Assembly: GCF_041624275.1 (NCBI RefSeq)
Contig: NZ_JBFJVE010000013.1
Location: forward strand, 1 to 27,511
Direction of reading: 5' to 3'
Length of the DNA: 27,511 nucleotides
Source: Shimia sp041624275
GTDB taxonomy: Bacteria > Pseudomonadota > Alphaproteobacteria > Rhodobacterales > Rhodobacteraceae
Each line of letters starts with the position of its first letter. The first letter of the stretch is position 1. The notes beneath the pieces were generated by a model. The model did not search any database and was not told the origin of the DNA. It saw only the letters and a list, made by a program, of their open reading frames with translations. Shown here piece after piece: positions 1 through 7,199 of the stretch. Position numbers and translations under genes: made by a program.

Positions 1-653
1 ATCGCATTGTCGATCGAGGCCACGTTGCCGACGCCTTCGTAAAGCGTGTAGCAGGCCTCGTTGATCATCGGGATCAGGATCCGGTTGACGATGAAGGCCG
101 GGAAATCCTCGGCCGAGGCCGCGGTCTTGTCGAGCCGCTCGACGATGCCGAGGCAGGTCTGGTAGGTCTCTTCGTCGGTGGCGATGCCGCGGATCAGCTC
201 GACCAGCTTCATCAGCGGCACCGGGTTCATGAAATGGAACCCCATGAACTTCTCCGGCCGGTCGGTGCGGCTGGCCAGCCGGGTGATCGAGATCGACGAG
301 GTGTTCGAGGTCAAGATCGTATGCGGCGCCAGATGCGGCACCAGCGTATCGAAGATCTTGTGCTTGATGTCCTCGCGTTCGGCGGCGGCCTCGATCACCA
401 GGTCGGTGGCGGCGATCTCGGGCAGGTCGAGAACGCATTTGATACGCTCCATCGCCTCCTGCTGCGCGTCGGCGGTGATCAGGTTGCGCCCGACCTGGCG
501 CTCCATGTTCTTGGCGATTTTCGCCACCGCCGCGTCCAGCGCCTCCTGGCTGATGTCGTTGAGCAGCACCTCGTAACCGGCCAATGCCATCACGTGAGCG
601 ATCCCGTTGCCCATCTGCCCTGCGCCCACGATCCCGATTGATTTGATTTCCAT
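1..653 (-). CDS. hbd: 3-hydroxybutyryl-CoA dehydrogenase (C-terminus cut by window edge)
   Basis: This NAD(P)-dependent enzyme interconverts acetoacetyl-CoA and 3-hydroxybutyryl-CoA in the cytoplasm, serving beta-oxidation, polyhydroxybutyrate or ethylmalonyl-CoA metabolism. The frame is open from the ATG at 653 to the window edge, giving about 217 residues of a family usually near 290. The N-terminus begins MEIKSIGIVGAGQMGNGIAH, a Rossmann nucleotide-binding motif. HFMNPVPLMK lies near residues 140-149, and its His140 matches the catalytic histidine of this family. The last visible residues, ending EACYTLYEGVGNVASIDNA, match the start of the C-terminal substrate domain. The neighbouring etfBA and crotonase genes fit acyl-CoA metabolism. 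It could act on longer 3-hydroxyacyl-CoAs; the family call is secure, the exact substrate is inferred. Confidence 0.93.
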   Translation of the reverse strand, partial: MEIKSIGIVGAGQMGNGIAHVMALAGYEVLLNDISQEALDAAVAKIAKNMERQVGRNLITADAQQEAMERIKCVLDLPEIAATDLVIEAAAEREDIKHKIFDTLVPHLAPHTILTSNTSSISITRLASRTDRPEKFMGFHFMNPVPLMKLVELIRGIATDEETYQTCLGIVERLDKTAASAEDFPAFIVNRILIPMINEACYTLYEGVGNVASIDNA

Positions 654-879
654 GATGATCCGGCCCTTTTTTGTTGTCCGACCATAAGCCCGCCCGTCGG
701 GTCGCTGCAAGGGGCGAAAGCGCTGTAGCGACGCCTTGACCGCCGGCCGGGCCTGCGGCGGCGCGCGCGGCCGCTTCTGCGGGCGGATTTCGTCGAAAAC
801 TTGAGACAATCCCGAAGCTTGACGGTTTGGAAAGGGGAATCGGGCAGCCTCGGTCGCGGGTGAACGAAAGGGGGGCCGG

Positions 880-1698
880 ATGTCCTTTGAGAAACTTGGG
901 CGCGGCAGGCTGGACTACCAGCCCTGCCGATACGGAGATGCGCGGCTGATGTTCCGCGGGCCAAGGCGCGACCTGTCGGGGCGCTACACGCTGTTCATCG
1001 GCGGTACCGAGACCTATGGCAAGTTTCTCGCCCGCCCCTTTCCGGCCCTGGTCGAAGAGGCCACCGGCCGCACCTGCGTCAATTTCGGCTGTGTCAACGC
1101 CGGGGTCGATGCCTTTCTCGGCGACCCCCATGTGCTCGAGGTGGCGCAGCGGGCCGAGGTGGTGGTGGTGCAGATCCTCGGCGCCCACAACATGTCGAAC
1201 CGTTTCTACCGGGTGCATCCGCGCCGCAACGACCGCTTTCTCGATGCCAGCCCGGTGATGAAATCGGTGTTTCCCGAGATCGACTTCACCGAGTTCCATT
1301 TCACCCGCCACATGCTGGGCACGCTCAGCGCCCGGGCGCCCGAGCGTTACCTGTTGCTGCGCGACGAGCTGCGCCAGGCCTGGGTGGCGCGGATGCGGCT
1401 GCTGCTGAACAGCATCCCCGGGCGCAAGCACCTGCTCTGGTTCACCGCCCAGGCGCCGGAAAACCTGCCGCCGAACAGCGGGCTGGGCGGTGATCCGCTG
1501 TTCATTGACCGGGCCATGGTCGACACGCTGCGGCCCCAGATCAGCGGGCTTGTCGAGGTGGTGGCCAGCGCCGAGGCCCTGCAACAGGGCAGCAGGGGCA
1601 TGGTCTATGACGAGATGGAAAAGATGTCGGCGCGGCGGATGCTGGGGCCATTGGCCCATGCCGAGGCGGCGGCGGCGCTGGTCGCGGCGCTGGCATGA
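880..1698 (+). CDS. DUF6473-like protein of unknown function
   Basis: A 272-aa soluble protein with no signal peptide or membrane segment. I recognise it, from memory of the family only, as resembling the DUF6473 proteins of Rhodobacterales. The ATG at 880 follows a purine-rich ribosome site (GAAAGGGGGG, 866-875). The strand FIGGTETYGK at residues 46-55, then CVNFGCVNAGVDAF (66-79) and VVVQILGAHNMSNRFY (92-107), look like an alpha/beta fold with a small-residue loop after the first strand, somewhat like SGNH/GDSL hydrolases. That is a resemblance only; no catalytic triad can be assigned. It is divergent from hbd and convergent with etfA, so it is probably transcribed alone. Function unknown. 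Confidence 0.8.
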   Translation: MSFEKLGRGRLDYQPCRYGDARLMFRGPRRDLSGRYTLFIGGTETYGKFLARPFPALVEEATGRTCVNFGCVNAGVDAFLGDPHVLEVAQRAEVVVVQILGAHNMSNRFYRVHPRRNDRFLDASPVMKSVFPEIDFTEFHFTRHMLGTLSARAPERYLLLRDELRQAWVARMRLLLNSIPGRKHLLWFTAQAPENLPPNSGLGGDPLFIDRAMVDTLRPQISGLVEVVASAEALQQGSRGMVYDEMEKMSARRMLGPLAHAEAAAALVAALA

Positions 1699-1726
1699 AA
1701 AGACCCGCCCCAAGGCGGGGCGGGTC
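1698..1726 (-). terminator. Rho-independent terminator of etfBA
   Basis: A perfect 10-bp stem, GACCCGCCCC (1702-1711) with GGGGCGGGTC (1717-1726), has a 5-nt loop. Read on the minus strand it is followed by TTTT (plus-strand 1698-1701). It lies 40 bases past the etfA stop and also overlaps the end of the convergent gene. The T-run is on the etfA side only. Confidence 0.85.
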
Positions 1727-1765
1727 CGGTCGTGTCACGTGGGCCGGGCGGCGCCCGGCGTCGGA

Positions 1766-2695
1766 TCAGCCGAGTTTCTCGGTCAGTTCCGGAACCGCGT
1801 CGAAGAGGTCGGCGCCGAGGCCGAAGTCGGCGACCTGGAAGATCGGGGCTTCTTCGTCCTTGTTGATGGCGACGATGATCTTCGAGTCCTTCATGCCCGC
1901 AAGGTGCTGGATGGCGCCCGAGATGCCGACCGCGATGTAAAGGTCGGGGGCCACGACCTTGCCGGTCTGGCCGACCTGCCAGTCGTTCGGGGCATAGCCC
2001 GAGTCGACGGCGGCACGCGAGGCACCGACGGCGGCGCCGAGTTTGTCGGCGAGACCTTCGATCAGGGCAAAGTCCTCTTCCGAGCCGACGCCACGGCCGC
2101 CCGAGACGACGACGCCGGCCGAGGTCAGCTCGGGGCGGTCGCTTGCGGCAACCTTGTCTTCGACCCAGGACGACAGGCCGGGGTTCTCGGCCGCGCCCAC
2201 GGTGTCAACCGAGGCCGAACCGCCGGTTCCGGCGGCGTCGAAGGTCGAGGTGCGGAAGGTGATGACCTTCTTGGCGTCGTTCGACTTCACGGTCTGCATG
2301 GCGTTGCCGGCATAGATCGGGCGCACGAAGGTCGAAGCGTCGACCACTTCGGTGGCTTCCGAGATCACCATCACGTCCAAGAGTGCCGCGACGCGGGGCA
2401 TCACGTTCTTGGCGTCGGTGGTGGCGGGGGCAACGATGTGCTCGTAATCGCCGGCCAGCGACACGATCAGCGCCGCGGTCGATTCCGCCAGACGGTGGCC
2501 GAGGCTTTCGTCTTCGGCGACAAGAACCTTGGCCACGCCGTCGATCTTGGCGGCGGCCTCGCCGGCTGCGGCGGCCGAACCACCCGCGGCCAGAACGGTC
2601 ACGTCACCCAGCGCCTTGGCGGCGGTCACGGCCTTGGCGGTGGCGTCCAGCGCCAGTTCGCCGTTGTTGACTTCTGCGAGAAGAAGAACAGCCAT
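1766..2695 (-). CDS. etfA: Electron transfer flavoprotein, alpha subunit
   Basis: The FAD-binding subunit of the heterodimeric electron transfer flavoprotein, which takes electrons from acyl-CoA and other flavin dehydrogenases and passes them to ETF-ubiquinone oxidoreductase. The 309-aa length is normal. The N-terminal alpha/beta domain covers about 1-185. The FAD domain shows SGGRGVGS (198-205), ASRAAVDSG (225-233), QVGQTGKVVAP (240-250), GISGAIQH (257-264) and INKDEEAPIF (277-286). The ATG (2695-2693) overlaps the etfB stop by one base (TAATG), implying translational coupling and equal subunit production. The variant DFGLGADLF replaces the commoner DYGLVGDLF near the C-terminus, a minor difference. 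Confidence 0.97.
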   Translation of the reverse strand: MAVLLLAEVNNGELALDATAKAVTAAKALGDVTVLAAGGSAAAAGEAAAKIDGVAKVLVAEDESLGHRLAESTAALIVSLAGDYEHIVAPATTDAKNVMPRVAALLDVMVISEATEVVDASTFVRPIYAGNAMQTVKSNDAKKVITFRTSTFDAAGTGGSASVDTVGAAENPGLSSWVEDKVAASDRPELTSAGVVVSGGRGVGSEEDFALIEGLADKLGAAVGASRAAVDSGYAPNDWQVGQTGKVVAPDLYIAVGISGAIQHLAGMKDSKIIVAINKDEEAPIFQVADFGLGADLFDAVPELTEKLG

Positions 2696-3453
2696 TACAC
2701 AGCCCCCGCTTCTTTGAGTTTCTCTACCAGCTCGTCGACCGAGCCCACGGTGATCCCGGCCGCGCGGGCTTCGGGTTCGGTGGTCGAAACGATTTCAAGG
2801 CGCGGCGTGACGTCGACGCCGTAATCGGCGGCGGTCTTCTCATCCAGCGGCTTTTTCTTGGCCTTCATGATGTTCGGCAGCGAGGCATAGCGCGGCTCGT
2901 TCAGGCGCAGGTCGACGGTGACGATGGTCGGCATCGCGACCTTGATGGTCTGCAGACCGCCGTCGACTTCGCGGGTCACCACGGCGCTGTCGCCGTCGAT
3001 GTCGAGTTCCGAGGCAAAGGTGCCCTGCGACCAGCCCAAGAGCGCCGACAGCATCTGGCCGGTGGCGTTCATGTCATTGTCGATCGCCTGCTTGCCGCAG
3101 AGCACGAGGCCCGGGGCTTCTTCGGCAACGATCTTGGCCAGGATCTTGGCCACGGCCAGCGGTTCGATATCCTGGTGCACGTCTTCGGAGGCCACCACCA
3201 GAATGGCGCGGTCGGCGCCCATCGCCAGCGCGGTGCGCAGCGTTTCCTGGGCCTGTTTGACACCGATCGAGACGGCGACGATTTCGTCGGCCTTGCCGGC
3301 TTCCTTGAGGCGGATGGCCTCTTCGACGGCGATCTCGTCGAACGGGTTCATCGACATTTTGACATTGGCGAGATCGACACCGCTCCCGTCCGCTTTCACG
3401 CGGACTTTCACGTTGTAGTCAATCACGCGCTTCACAGGTACGAGTACCTTCAT
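2695..3453 (-). CDS. etfB: Electron transfer flavoprotein, beta subunit
   Basis: The AMP-binding partner of EtfA and first gene of the etfBA operon. The product is 252 aa, typical for the family. It shows MKVLVPVKRVIDYNV at the start, NPFDEIAVEEA (36-46), the nucleotide-site segment CGKQAIDND (119-127), and the family signature with the dehydrogenase recognition loop YASLPNIMKAKKKPL (189-203). The start is the ATG at 3453, preceded by a strong AAGGAG (complement of 3464-3469) at normal spacing. The gene is divergent from the crotonase gene, with a 289-bp intergenic region that contains a palindrome and a TATAAT-like box. Confidence 0.97.
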   Translation of the reverse strand: MKVLVPVKRVIDYNVKVRVKADGSGVDLANVKMSMNPFDEIAVEEAIRLKEAGKADEIVAVSIGVKQAQETLRTALAMGADRAILVVASEDVHQDIEPLAVAKILAKIVAEEAPGLVLCGKQAIDNDMNATGQMLSALLGWSQGTFASELDIDGDSAVVTREVDGGLQTIKVAMPTIVTVDLRLNEPRYASLPNIMKAKKKPLDEKTAADYGVDVTPRLEIVSTTEPEARAAGITVGSVDELVEKLKEAGAV

Positions 3454-3518
3454 GGGCGTAAGACTCCTTCAAATGGTGAGCCGCGAAACGACTCGGCGAT
3501 TTGCTCTCCCGGACGTGA

Positions 3519-3549
3519 TATAATCTTGCGCCTGTCATAAACAGCGCAA
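3519..3549. promoter_or_regulatory. Candidate divergent promoter/operator between etfB and crotonase gene
   Basis: A perfect TATAAT (3519-3524) abuts a 24-bp near-palindrome, TTGCGCCTGT-CATA-AACAGCGCAA (3526-3549). Its arms TTGCG..CTGT and ACAG..CGCAA pair with one bulged C. An interrupted palindrome touching a -10-like box is a plausible repressor site serving one or both divergent genes. No well-spaced -35 was found on either strand, so promoter direction is undecided. Confidence 0.4.
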
Positions 3550-3635
3550 AATCGTCATGTCTCCGCACGACGACGTCGCGTTCCACGATTTGGCAGGTGA
3601 ATTTTGCAGGAATGTTGCGGCGGCGAACTCTGGCT

Positions 3636-3667
3636 GACGTCGGGGCAGGGCGAAATGCCCCAACGTC
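3636..3667 (+). other. Long stem-loop upstream of crotonase gene
   Basis: GACGTCGGGGCA (3636-3647) pairs with TGCCCCAACGTC (3656-3667) with a single mismatch around an 8-nt loop. No T-run follows, so it is not an obvious terminator. It would lie in the 5' leader of the crotonase transcript if that starts near 3530; otherwise it could be a protein-binding palindrome. Confidence 0.5.
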
Positions 3668-3742
3668 GCCGTCGCCCGGCCCTAGGCGCGCGCCGGCGTT
3701 TCGGGTTTTGATGGCACGAACCGCAAAAACAGGAGATCCGAA

Positions 3743-4531
3743 ATGGGTGATGCCCCGCTGGTGACTTACGGTGTCGACGGCCATGTCGCGACGATCCAAC
3801 TGAACCGCGCCAAGGCGATGAACGCGATGAACCATGACCTGAGGCTGGCGCTGCGCGCGGCACAGGCCGAGGCCGAGGCCGACGCGGCGGTGCGGGTGGT
3901 GGTGCTGACCGGATCGGGCAATTCCTTCACCTCGGGCACCGATCTCAAGGAGCTGGGAGATTTCGCCACCCGCAAGGGCATGTTCGACATTTCGGTGCGC
4001 GACTACAAGCCGATCCTTGATGCCATCGCCGGCAGCAGCAAGCTTTATATCGCCGCGATCAACGGCGTTGCTGGCGGCGTCGGCCTGTCGGTGGCGCTGA
4101 CCTGCGATCTGGCGATCATGGCCCGCAGCGCCACCTGTTTCGCGCCCTTCAGCAATATCGGCCTGGTGCCGGATGGCGGGCTGAGCTGGCTGTTGTTGCA
4201 GCACATGGGATCGAAACGGGCGCTGGAGATGATCGTCGAGGCGCAGCATCTGGGGGCCGAGGCCTGTCTCGAGATGGGGCTGGTGAACCGGCTTGCCGAG
4301 GATGCGGTGCTGCTGGACGAGGCCCGGGCCTGGGCCGCAACTCTGGCCGAGCGGGCGCCGCTCAGCCTGTCATATGCCAAGGAAATCATGCGCGCCGCCC
4401 ATACCCAGAGCCACGCGCAGATCGCGCTGATGGAAAGCGAATACCAGATGAAATGCGCCAATTCCGAGGATTCGGCCAATGCCATCGCCGCCTTCCTGAC
4501 CAAGCAGAAGCCGGTGTTCAAGGGCCGCTGA
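3743..4531 (+). CDS. Crotonase-superfamily enoyl-CoA hydratase/isomerase
   Basis: A 262-aa cytoplasmic CoA enzyme of the crotonase fold. The ATG at 3743 has AGGAG at 3731-3735. The first oxyanion-hole segment is NSFTSGTDLKEL (60-71), the second NGVAGGVGLSVALTCD (107-122), and then SNIGLVPDGGLSWLL (137-151). By alignment from memory with mitochondrial enoyl-CoA hydratase, the two catalytic glutamates (Glu144 and Glu164 there) are replaced by Ser116 and Phe136. An acidic residue is instead present at Asp144 in VPDGG, a placement seen in PaaG-like and other enoyl-CoA isomerases. A plain hydratase label may therefore be wrong; an isomerase-type reaction is my inference. Context with etfBA and hbd supports acyl-CoA catabolism. 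Confidence 0.92.
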   Translation: MGDAPLVTYGVDGHVATIQLNRAKAMNAMNHDLRLALRAAQAEAEADAAVRVVVLTGSGNSFTSGTDLKELGDFATRKGMFDISVRDYKPILDAIAGSSKLYIAAINGVAGGVGLSVALTCDLAIMARSATCFAPFSNIGLVPDGGLSWLLLQHMGSKRALEMIVEAQHLGAEACLEMGLVNRLAEDAVLLDEARAWAATLAERAPLSLSYAKEIMRAAHTQSHAQIALMESEYQMKCANSEDSANAIAAFLTKQKPVFKGR

Positions 4532-4627
4532 GGGGGCGCCCGCGGCGACGGGGCAGCCCGAGATCACCCAGCGCGGCGCGATCGCGGACATGTGTGGTTG
4601 CCCGGCTCAGTGCCCCGCGCAGCGGCG

Positions 4628-4653
4628 AAAAAGGCGGCCGGTTCAAGCGGCCG
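4628..4653 (-). terminator. Terminator of the HIG1-cobalamin adenosyltransferase unit
   Basis: On the minus strand, CGGCCG, a 7-nt loop and CGGCCG are followed by CC and TTTTT (plus-strand A-run 4628-4632). It lies 30 bases past the adenosyltransferase stop. The two stem halves come from an exact 13-bp tandem duplication on the plus strand. Confidence 0.6.
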
Positions 4654-4659
4654 GTTCAA
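4634..4659. repeat. 13-bp exact tandem repeat
   Basis: GCGGCCGGTTCAA occurs twice head to tail (4634-4646 and 4647-4659). Because GCGGCCG contains the palindrome CGGCCG, the duplication itself generates the hairpin of the overlapping minus-strand terminator. Confidence 0.85.
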
Positions 4660-4683
4660 GATGGCGCGTAACGACGCGGTGTC

Positions 4684-5256
4684 CTACCGGTTGGCGCCGG
4701 GCACCCACAGCACGTCGCCGGCGCCATTGTCGTTGGCGACGCGCGCGGCGACGAAGAACCAATCCGAGAGCCGGTTGAGATAGGTCACCACATGCGGGTT
4801 GACCTCTTCGACGGTGGCCAGTTCGGTGGCCAGCCGCTCGGCGCGGCGGGCGACGGTGCGGCAGAGGTGCAGATGCGCCGACAGGGCCGAGCCGCCGGGC
4901 AGGATGAAGCTGCGCAGCGCGCTCAGCCCCTTGTTCATGGCGTCGATCTCGGTCTCGAGGCGGGTCACCTGGGCGGCGACCATGCGCAGCGGCGGGTAGT
5001 CGGCCTCGGCATCGCCCGAGAGGTCGGGGCGGCAGAGATCGGCGCCGAGGTCGAAGAGGTCGTTCTGGATGGCCGCGAGGCGCGCGTCCATCTCGCCCCC
5101 GGCATGGAGCCGGGCCAGCCCGAGCGTGGCGTTCAGCTCGTCCGAGGTGCCATAGGCATTGACCCGCGCGTCATGCTTGGCGACGCGGTCGCCATTGCCG
5201 AGCGCGGTGGTGCCCTTGTCTCCGGTGCGGGTATAGATCTTGTTGAGGACCACCAT
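4684..5256 (-). CDS. Cob(I)alamin adenosyltransferase, PduO/MMAB type
   Basis: This enzyme transfers the adenosyl group of ATP to cob(I)alamin to make adenosylcobalamin, the cofactor of methylmalonyl-CoA, ethylmalonyl-CoA and similar mutases. The 190-aa product shows the ATP loop IYTRTGDKGTTAL (7-19), AYGTSDELN (34-42), CRTVARRAER (132-141) and NRLSDWFFVAAR (161-172), all hallmarks of the PduO-type family. The ATG at 5256 begins four bases after the stop of the HIG1 gene, so the two are co-transcribed. In Rhodobacterales the product could feed the ethylmalonyl-CoA pathway, consistent with nearby hbd; that link is inference. The unrelated CobA/BtuR-type enzyme is excluded by sequence. Confidence 0.95.
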   Translation of the reverse strand: MVVLNKIYTRTGDKGTTALGNGDRVAKHDARVNAYGTSDELNATLGLARLHAGGEMDARLAAIQNDLFDLGADLCRPDLSGDAEADYPPLRMVAAQVTRLETEIDAMNKGLSALRSFILPGGSALSAHLHLCRTVARRAERLATELATVEEVNPHVVTYLNRLSDWFFVAARVANDNGAGDVLWVPGANR

Positions 5257-5260
5257 GGTT

Positions 5261-5479
5261 CTATCCTTTGCTGCGCAGCCAGACGAAGGCCAGGATCAGC
5301 ACCACCGCCACCAGCTGCGCGCCGATGCGCCAGCGCATGAGCTTGTTGGCGTGCTTGCGGTTGAAATCGCCCCCCTTGGCAAAGCCGCCGATGCCGATCA
5401 CGAGGATCGCCAGCACCGCCAGGGATGCGGCGGCGACGACCCAGAACAGGGGATCACTGGCAAGGCCGTTTGGGTTCAT
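5261..5479 (-). CDS. HIG1-domain twin transmembrane small protein
   Basis: A 72-aa protein with two predicted transmembrane helices (about 12-33 and 53-68) separated by a basic loop. It carries GGDFNRKHANKLMRWRIGAQ (36-55), including the RxRxxxQ core of the hypoxia-induced-gene-1 family. In mitochondria HIG1 proteins associate with respiratory complexes; the bacterial role is much less clear. The ATG at 5479 has CAGGAG (complement of 5487-5492) well placed. It is the upstream partner of the adenosyltransferase with a 4-bp gap. It lies 63 bp downstream of the SDR gene, so the unit may extend further upstream. Confidence 0.88.
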   Translation of the reverse strand: MNPNGLASDPLFWVVAAASLAVLAILVIGIGGFAKGGDFNRKHANKLMRWRIGAQLVAVVLILAFVWLRSKG

Positions 5480-5542
5480 GATTCGTCTCCTGTTGGCTTT
5501 GTCACCATGTTCTAGGACGCCGGCGGGCGATTGAACAGGGCG

Positions 5543-6376
5543 TCAGCCCCGGGCGATGATCCAGTCCAGCACGCGGGTCGGCAAGAGGCGGCGGCCGATA
5601 TTGGACAGGTGGGTCGGGGTCGTCACCCGGTAGCGGGGCCGCGGACGGTCGGCGCCAAGGGCATGGGCCAGCTTGGCGGTCACCGCCCCGGGCGGCAGTT
5701 CGAAGGGGTCGGGGCCGAGGTCGCCGGCATAGAGCCGCTTCAGCAGGCTGTCGCGATACTGGGCCGCGCGGGCCGAGGCCTTCCAGTCGATCCAGCGTTC
5801 GAAATGCGGCACCGCGTTCTGGCGGATGTTGCTGGTGATCGGCCCCGGCTGGATCAGGATCACCTTGATCGGCGTATCGCGCATTTCGATGCGCAGCGTG
5901 TCGGTCAGCCCCTCGAGGGCGTATTTCGTGGTCACATAGGCGCCGCGCCATGGGTAGCTGACAAAGCCCAGCACCGAGGAATTCTGCACGATGCGCCCGT
6001 GCCCCTGGGCCCGCATCACCGGGATCACCGCCCGGGTCAGCTCGTGCCAGCCGAAGACATTGGTCTCGAAGATCTCGCGCAGCCCGTCGGTCGGCAGGTC
6101 CTCGACCGCGCCGGGCAGGGCGAAGGCGCCGTTGTTGAACAGCGCATCCAGCGTGCCGCCGGTGGCGGCGAGCACCTCGGCCAGCCCGGCATGGATCGAG
6201 GCCGTGTCGGTCAGGTCGATGCGCGGGCTGTCGAAGCCTTCGTCGCGCAGGCGGCGGCAGTCGGCCTCTTGCCGGCAGGAGGCGAAGACCCGCCAGCCCC
6301 GCGCCCGCATCCCCTGCGCCGCGTCATAGCCGATCCCCGAGGAACAGCCGGTGATCAATAAGGATTTGCCCGTCAT
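5543..6376 (-). CDS. Short-chain dehydrogenase/reductase (SDR)
   Basis: A 277-aa classical SDR. The nucleotide loop TGCSSGIG is at 9-16, NNGAF (the NNAG equivalent) at 81-85, Asn106 in ETNVFG, catalytic Ser134, and the YxxxK pair Tyr147 and Lys151. QPGPITSNIR (176-185) follows, as expected. The long C-terminal part, with a KASARAAQYRDSLLKRLYAG segment, resembles SDRs annotated as 17-beta-hydroxysteroid or retinol dehydrogenase-like. The true substrate cannot be read from sequence. It lies 60 bp downstream of the SH3 gene and 63 bp upstream of the HIG1 gene on the same strand, so co-transcription is possible. Confidence 0.93.
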   Translation of the reverse strand: MTGKSLLITGCSSGIGYDAAQGMRARGWRVFASCRQEADCRRLRDEGFDSPRIDLTDTASIHAGLAEVLAATGGTLDALFNNGAFALPGAVEDLPTDGLREIFETNVFGWHELTRAVIPVMRAQGHGRIVQNSSVLGFVSYPWRGAYVTTKYALEGLTDTLRIEMRDTPIKVILIQPGPITSNIRQNAVPHFERWIDWKASARAAQYRDSLLKRLYAGDLGPDPFELPPGAVTAKLAHALGADRPRPRYRVTTPTHLSNIGRRLLPTRVLDWIIARG

Positions 6377-6436
6377 CCGCCGGCCCCATTCGCTGATGGG
6401 GACTGGCTATCCTGCCAGCCCCGGCATGGCAACGGG

Positions 6437-7045
6437 TCACTCCTGCTTTTGCAGCAGCCGCGCCGACATCCAGCCGATGCGACCGCTGTCGATCACCTTC
6501 AGCTTGACCCAGCCCGAGCCGGGATCCTGTAGCACCTCGACCCTGTCGCCGCGCCCGAGCGTGGCCAGCACACTGTAGCCGACCCCCGGCCCACCGCGCA
6601 TGTTGACCCGCGAGCCGCGCACGCTGCGGACGTCCTTGGCCAGTTCGGCCAGCGCCGCGGCCTCGACCTCGGCGGCGCGCAGCGCCTCGGGGCTGGGGGT
6701 CAGGTCGGCGCGCTGGTCTTCGGGGGTGGCGACGGGCTGCGAGACCAGCGTGTGCCGCCGCGTCAGGGGCGGCATCGCGGTGGGGGAGGTGGCGGCGCCG
6801 TTGCCGCCAAGGTCGAGCGAGGCCATCCGCATGGCGGCGCGTTCGGCCTCGGCAAGGCGGGCCTTTTCGGCGATGGCGGCGCGGCGGGCCTGCTCGGCCT
6901 TGCGTGCGGCTTGGGCGCGCTCGGCCTCGAGCGCCTCGAAGCGGGCGATGCGTTCGGGGGGTTCGGGCGCGAAATCGCCGCCGCCGCTGACCTCGAAGAA
7001 GGCCCAGCCCAGAAAGGCGAAACTCAGCAAGACAAAACGGATCAT
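6437..7045 (-). CDS. Membrane-anchored SH3-domain protein
   Basis: A 202-aa protein with an N-terminal hydrophobic segment (3-19) that is a membrane anchor or uncleaved signal. An Ala/Glu/Arg-rich probable coiled coil follows (31-76), then a Pro/Thr-rich linker and a C-terminal bacterial SH3 domain (about 140-198) with SRVNMRGGPGVGYSVL, GWVKLKV and GRIGWMSARLL. Such SH3b domains commonly act in the periplasm on peptidoglycan, but this one has no attached hydrolase, so its role is unknown. The ATG at 7045 has GGGAG upstream. It is divergent from parC across 154 bp. Two small stem-loops without T-runs (6384-6401 and 6403-6418) separate it from the SDR gene. Confidence 0.88.
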   Translation of the reverse strand: MIRFVLLSFAFLGWAFFEVSGGGDFAPEPPERIARFEALEAERAQAARKAEQARRAAIAEKARLAEAERAAMRMASLDLGGNGAATSPTAMPPLTRRHTLVSQPVATPEDQRADLTPSPEALRAAEVEAAALAELAKDVRSVRGSRVNMRGGPGVGYSVLATLGRGDRVEVLQDPGSGWVKLKVIDSGRIGWMSARLLQKQE

Positions 7046-7199
7046 TGGGACTGCTCCCGCTGCGCAAAGGTCTCAGGTCTAATCAAAACAGGTCAATAGG
7101 CTACAACTTTACCATAAATCGGGGGCGGTTTTGAAATGGAAAAAATCCGCGGCTTTTCCCCGTCGCTCGCTTTACCGCCCCCGGACTTGAAGCTACATC

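Noticed and set aside
6384..6418. Two small hairpins between the SH3 and SDR genes as a terminator
   Set aside because: Stems of 6 and 5 bp without a T-run on the minus strand; insufficient to separate the transcripts.
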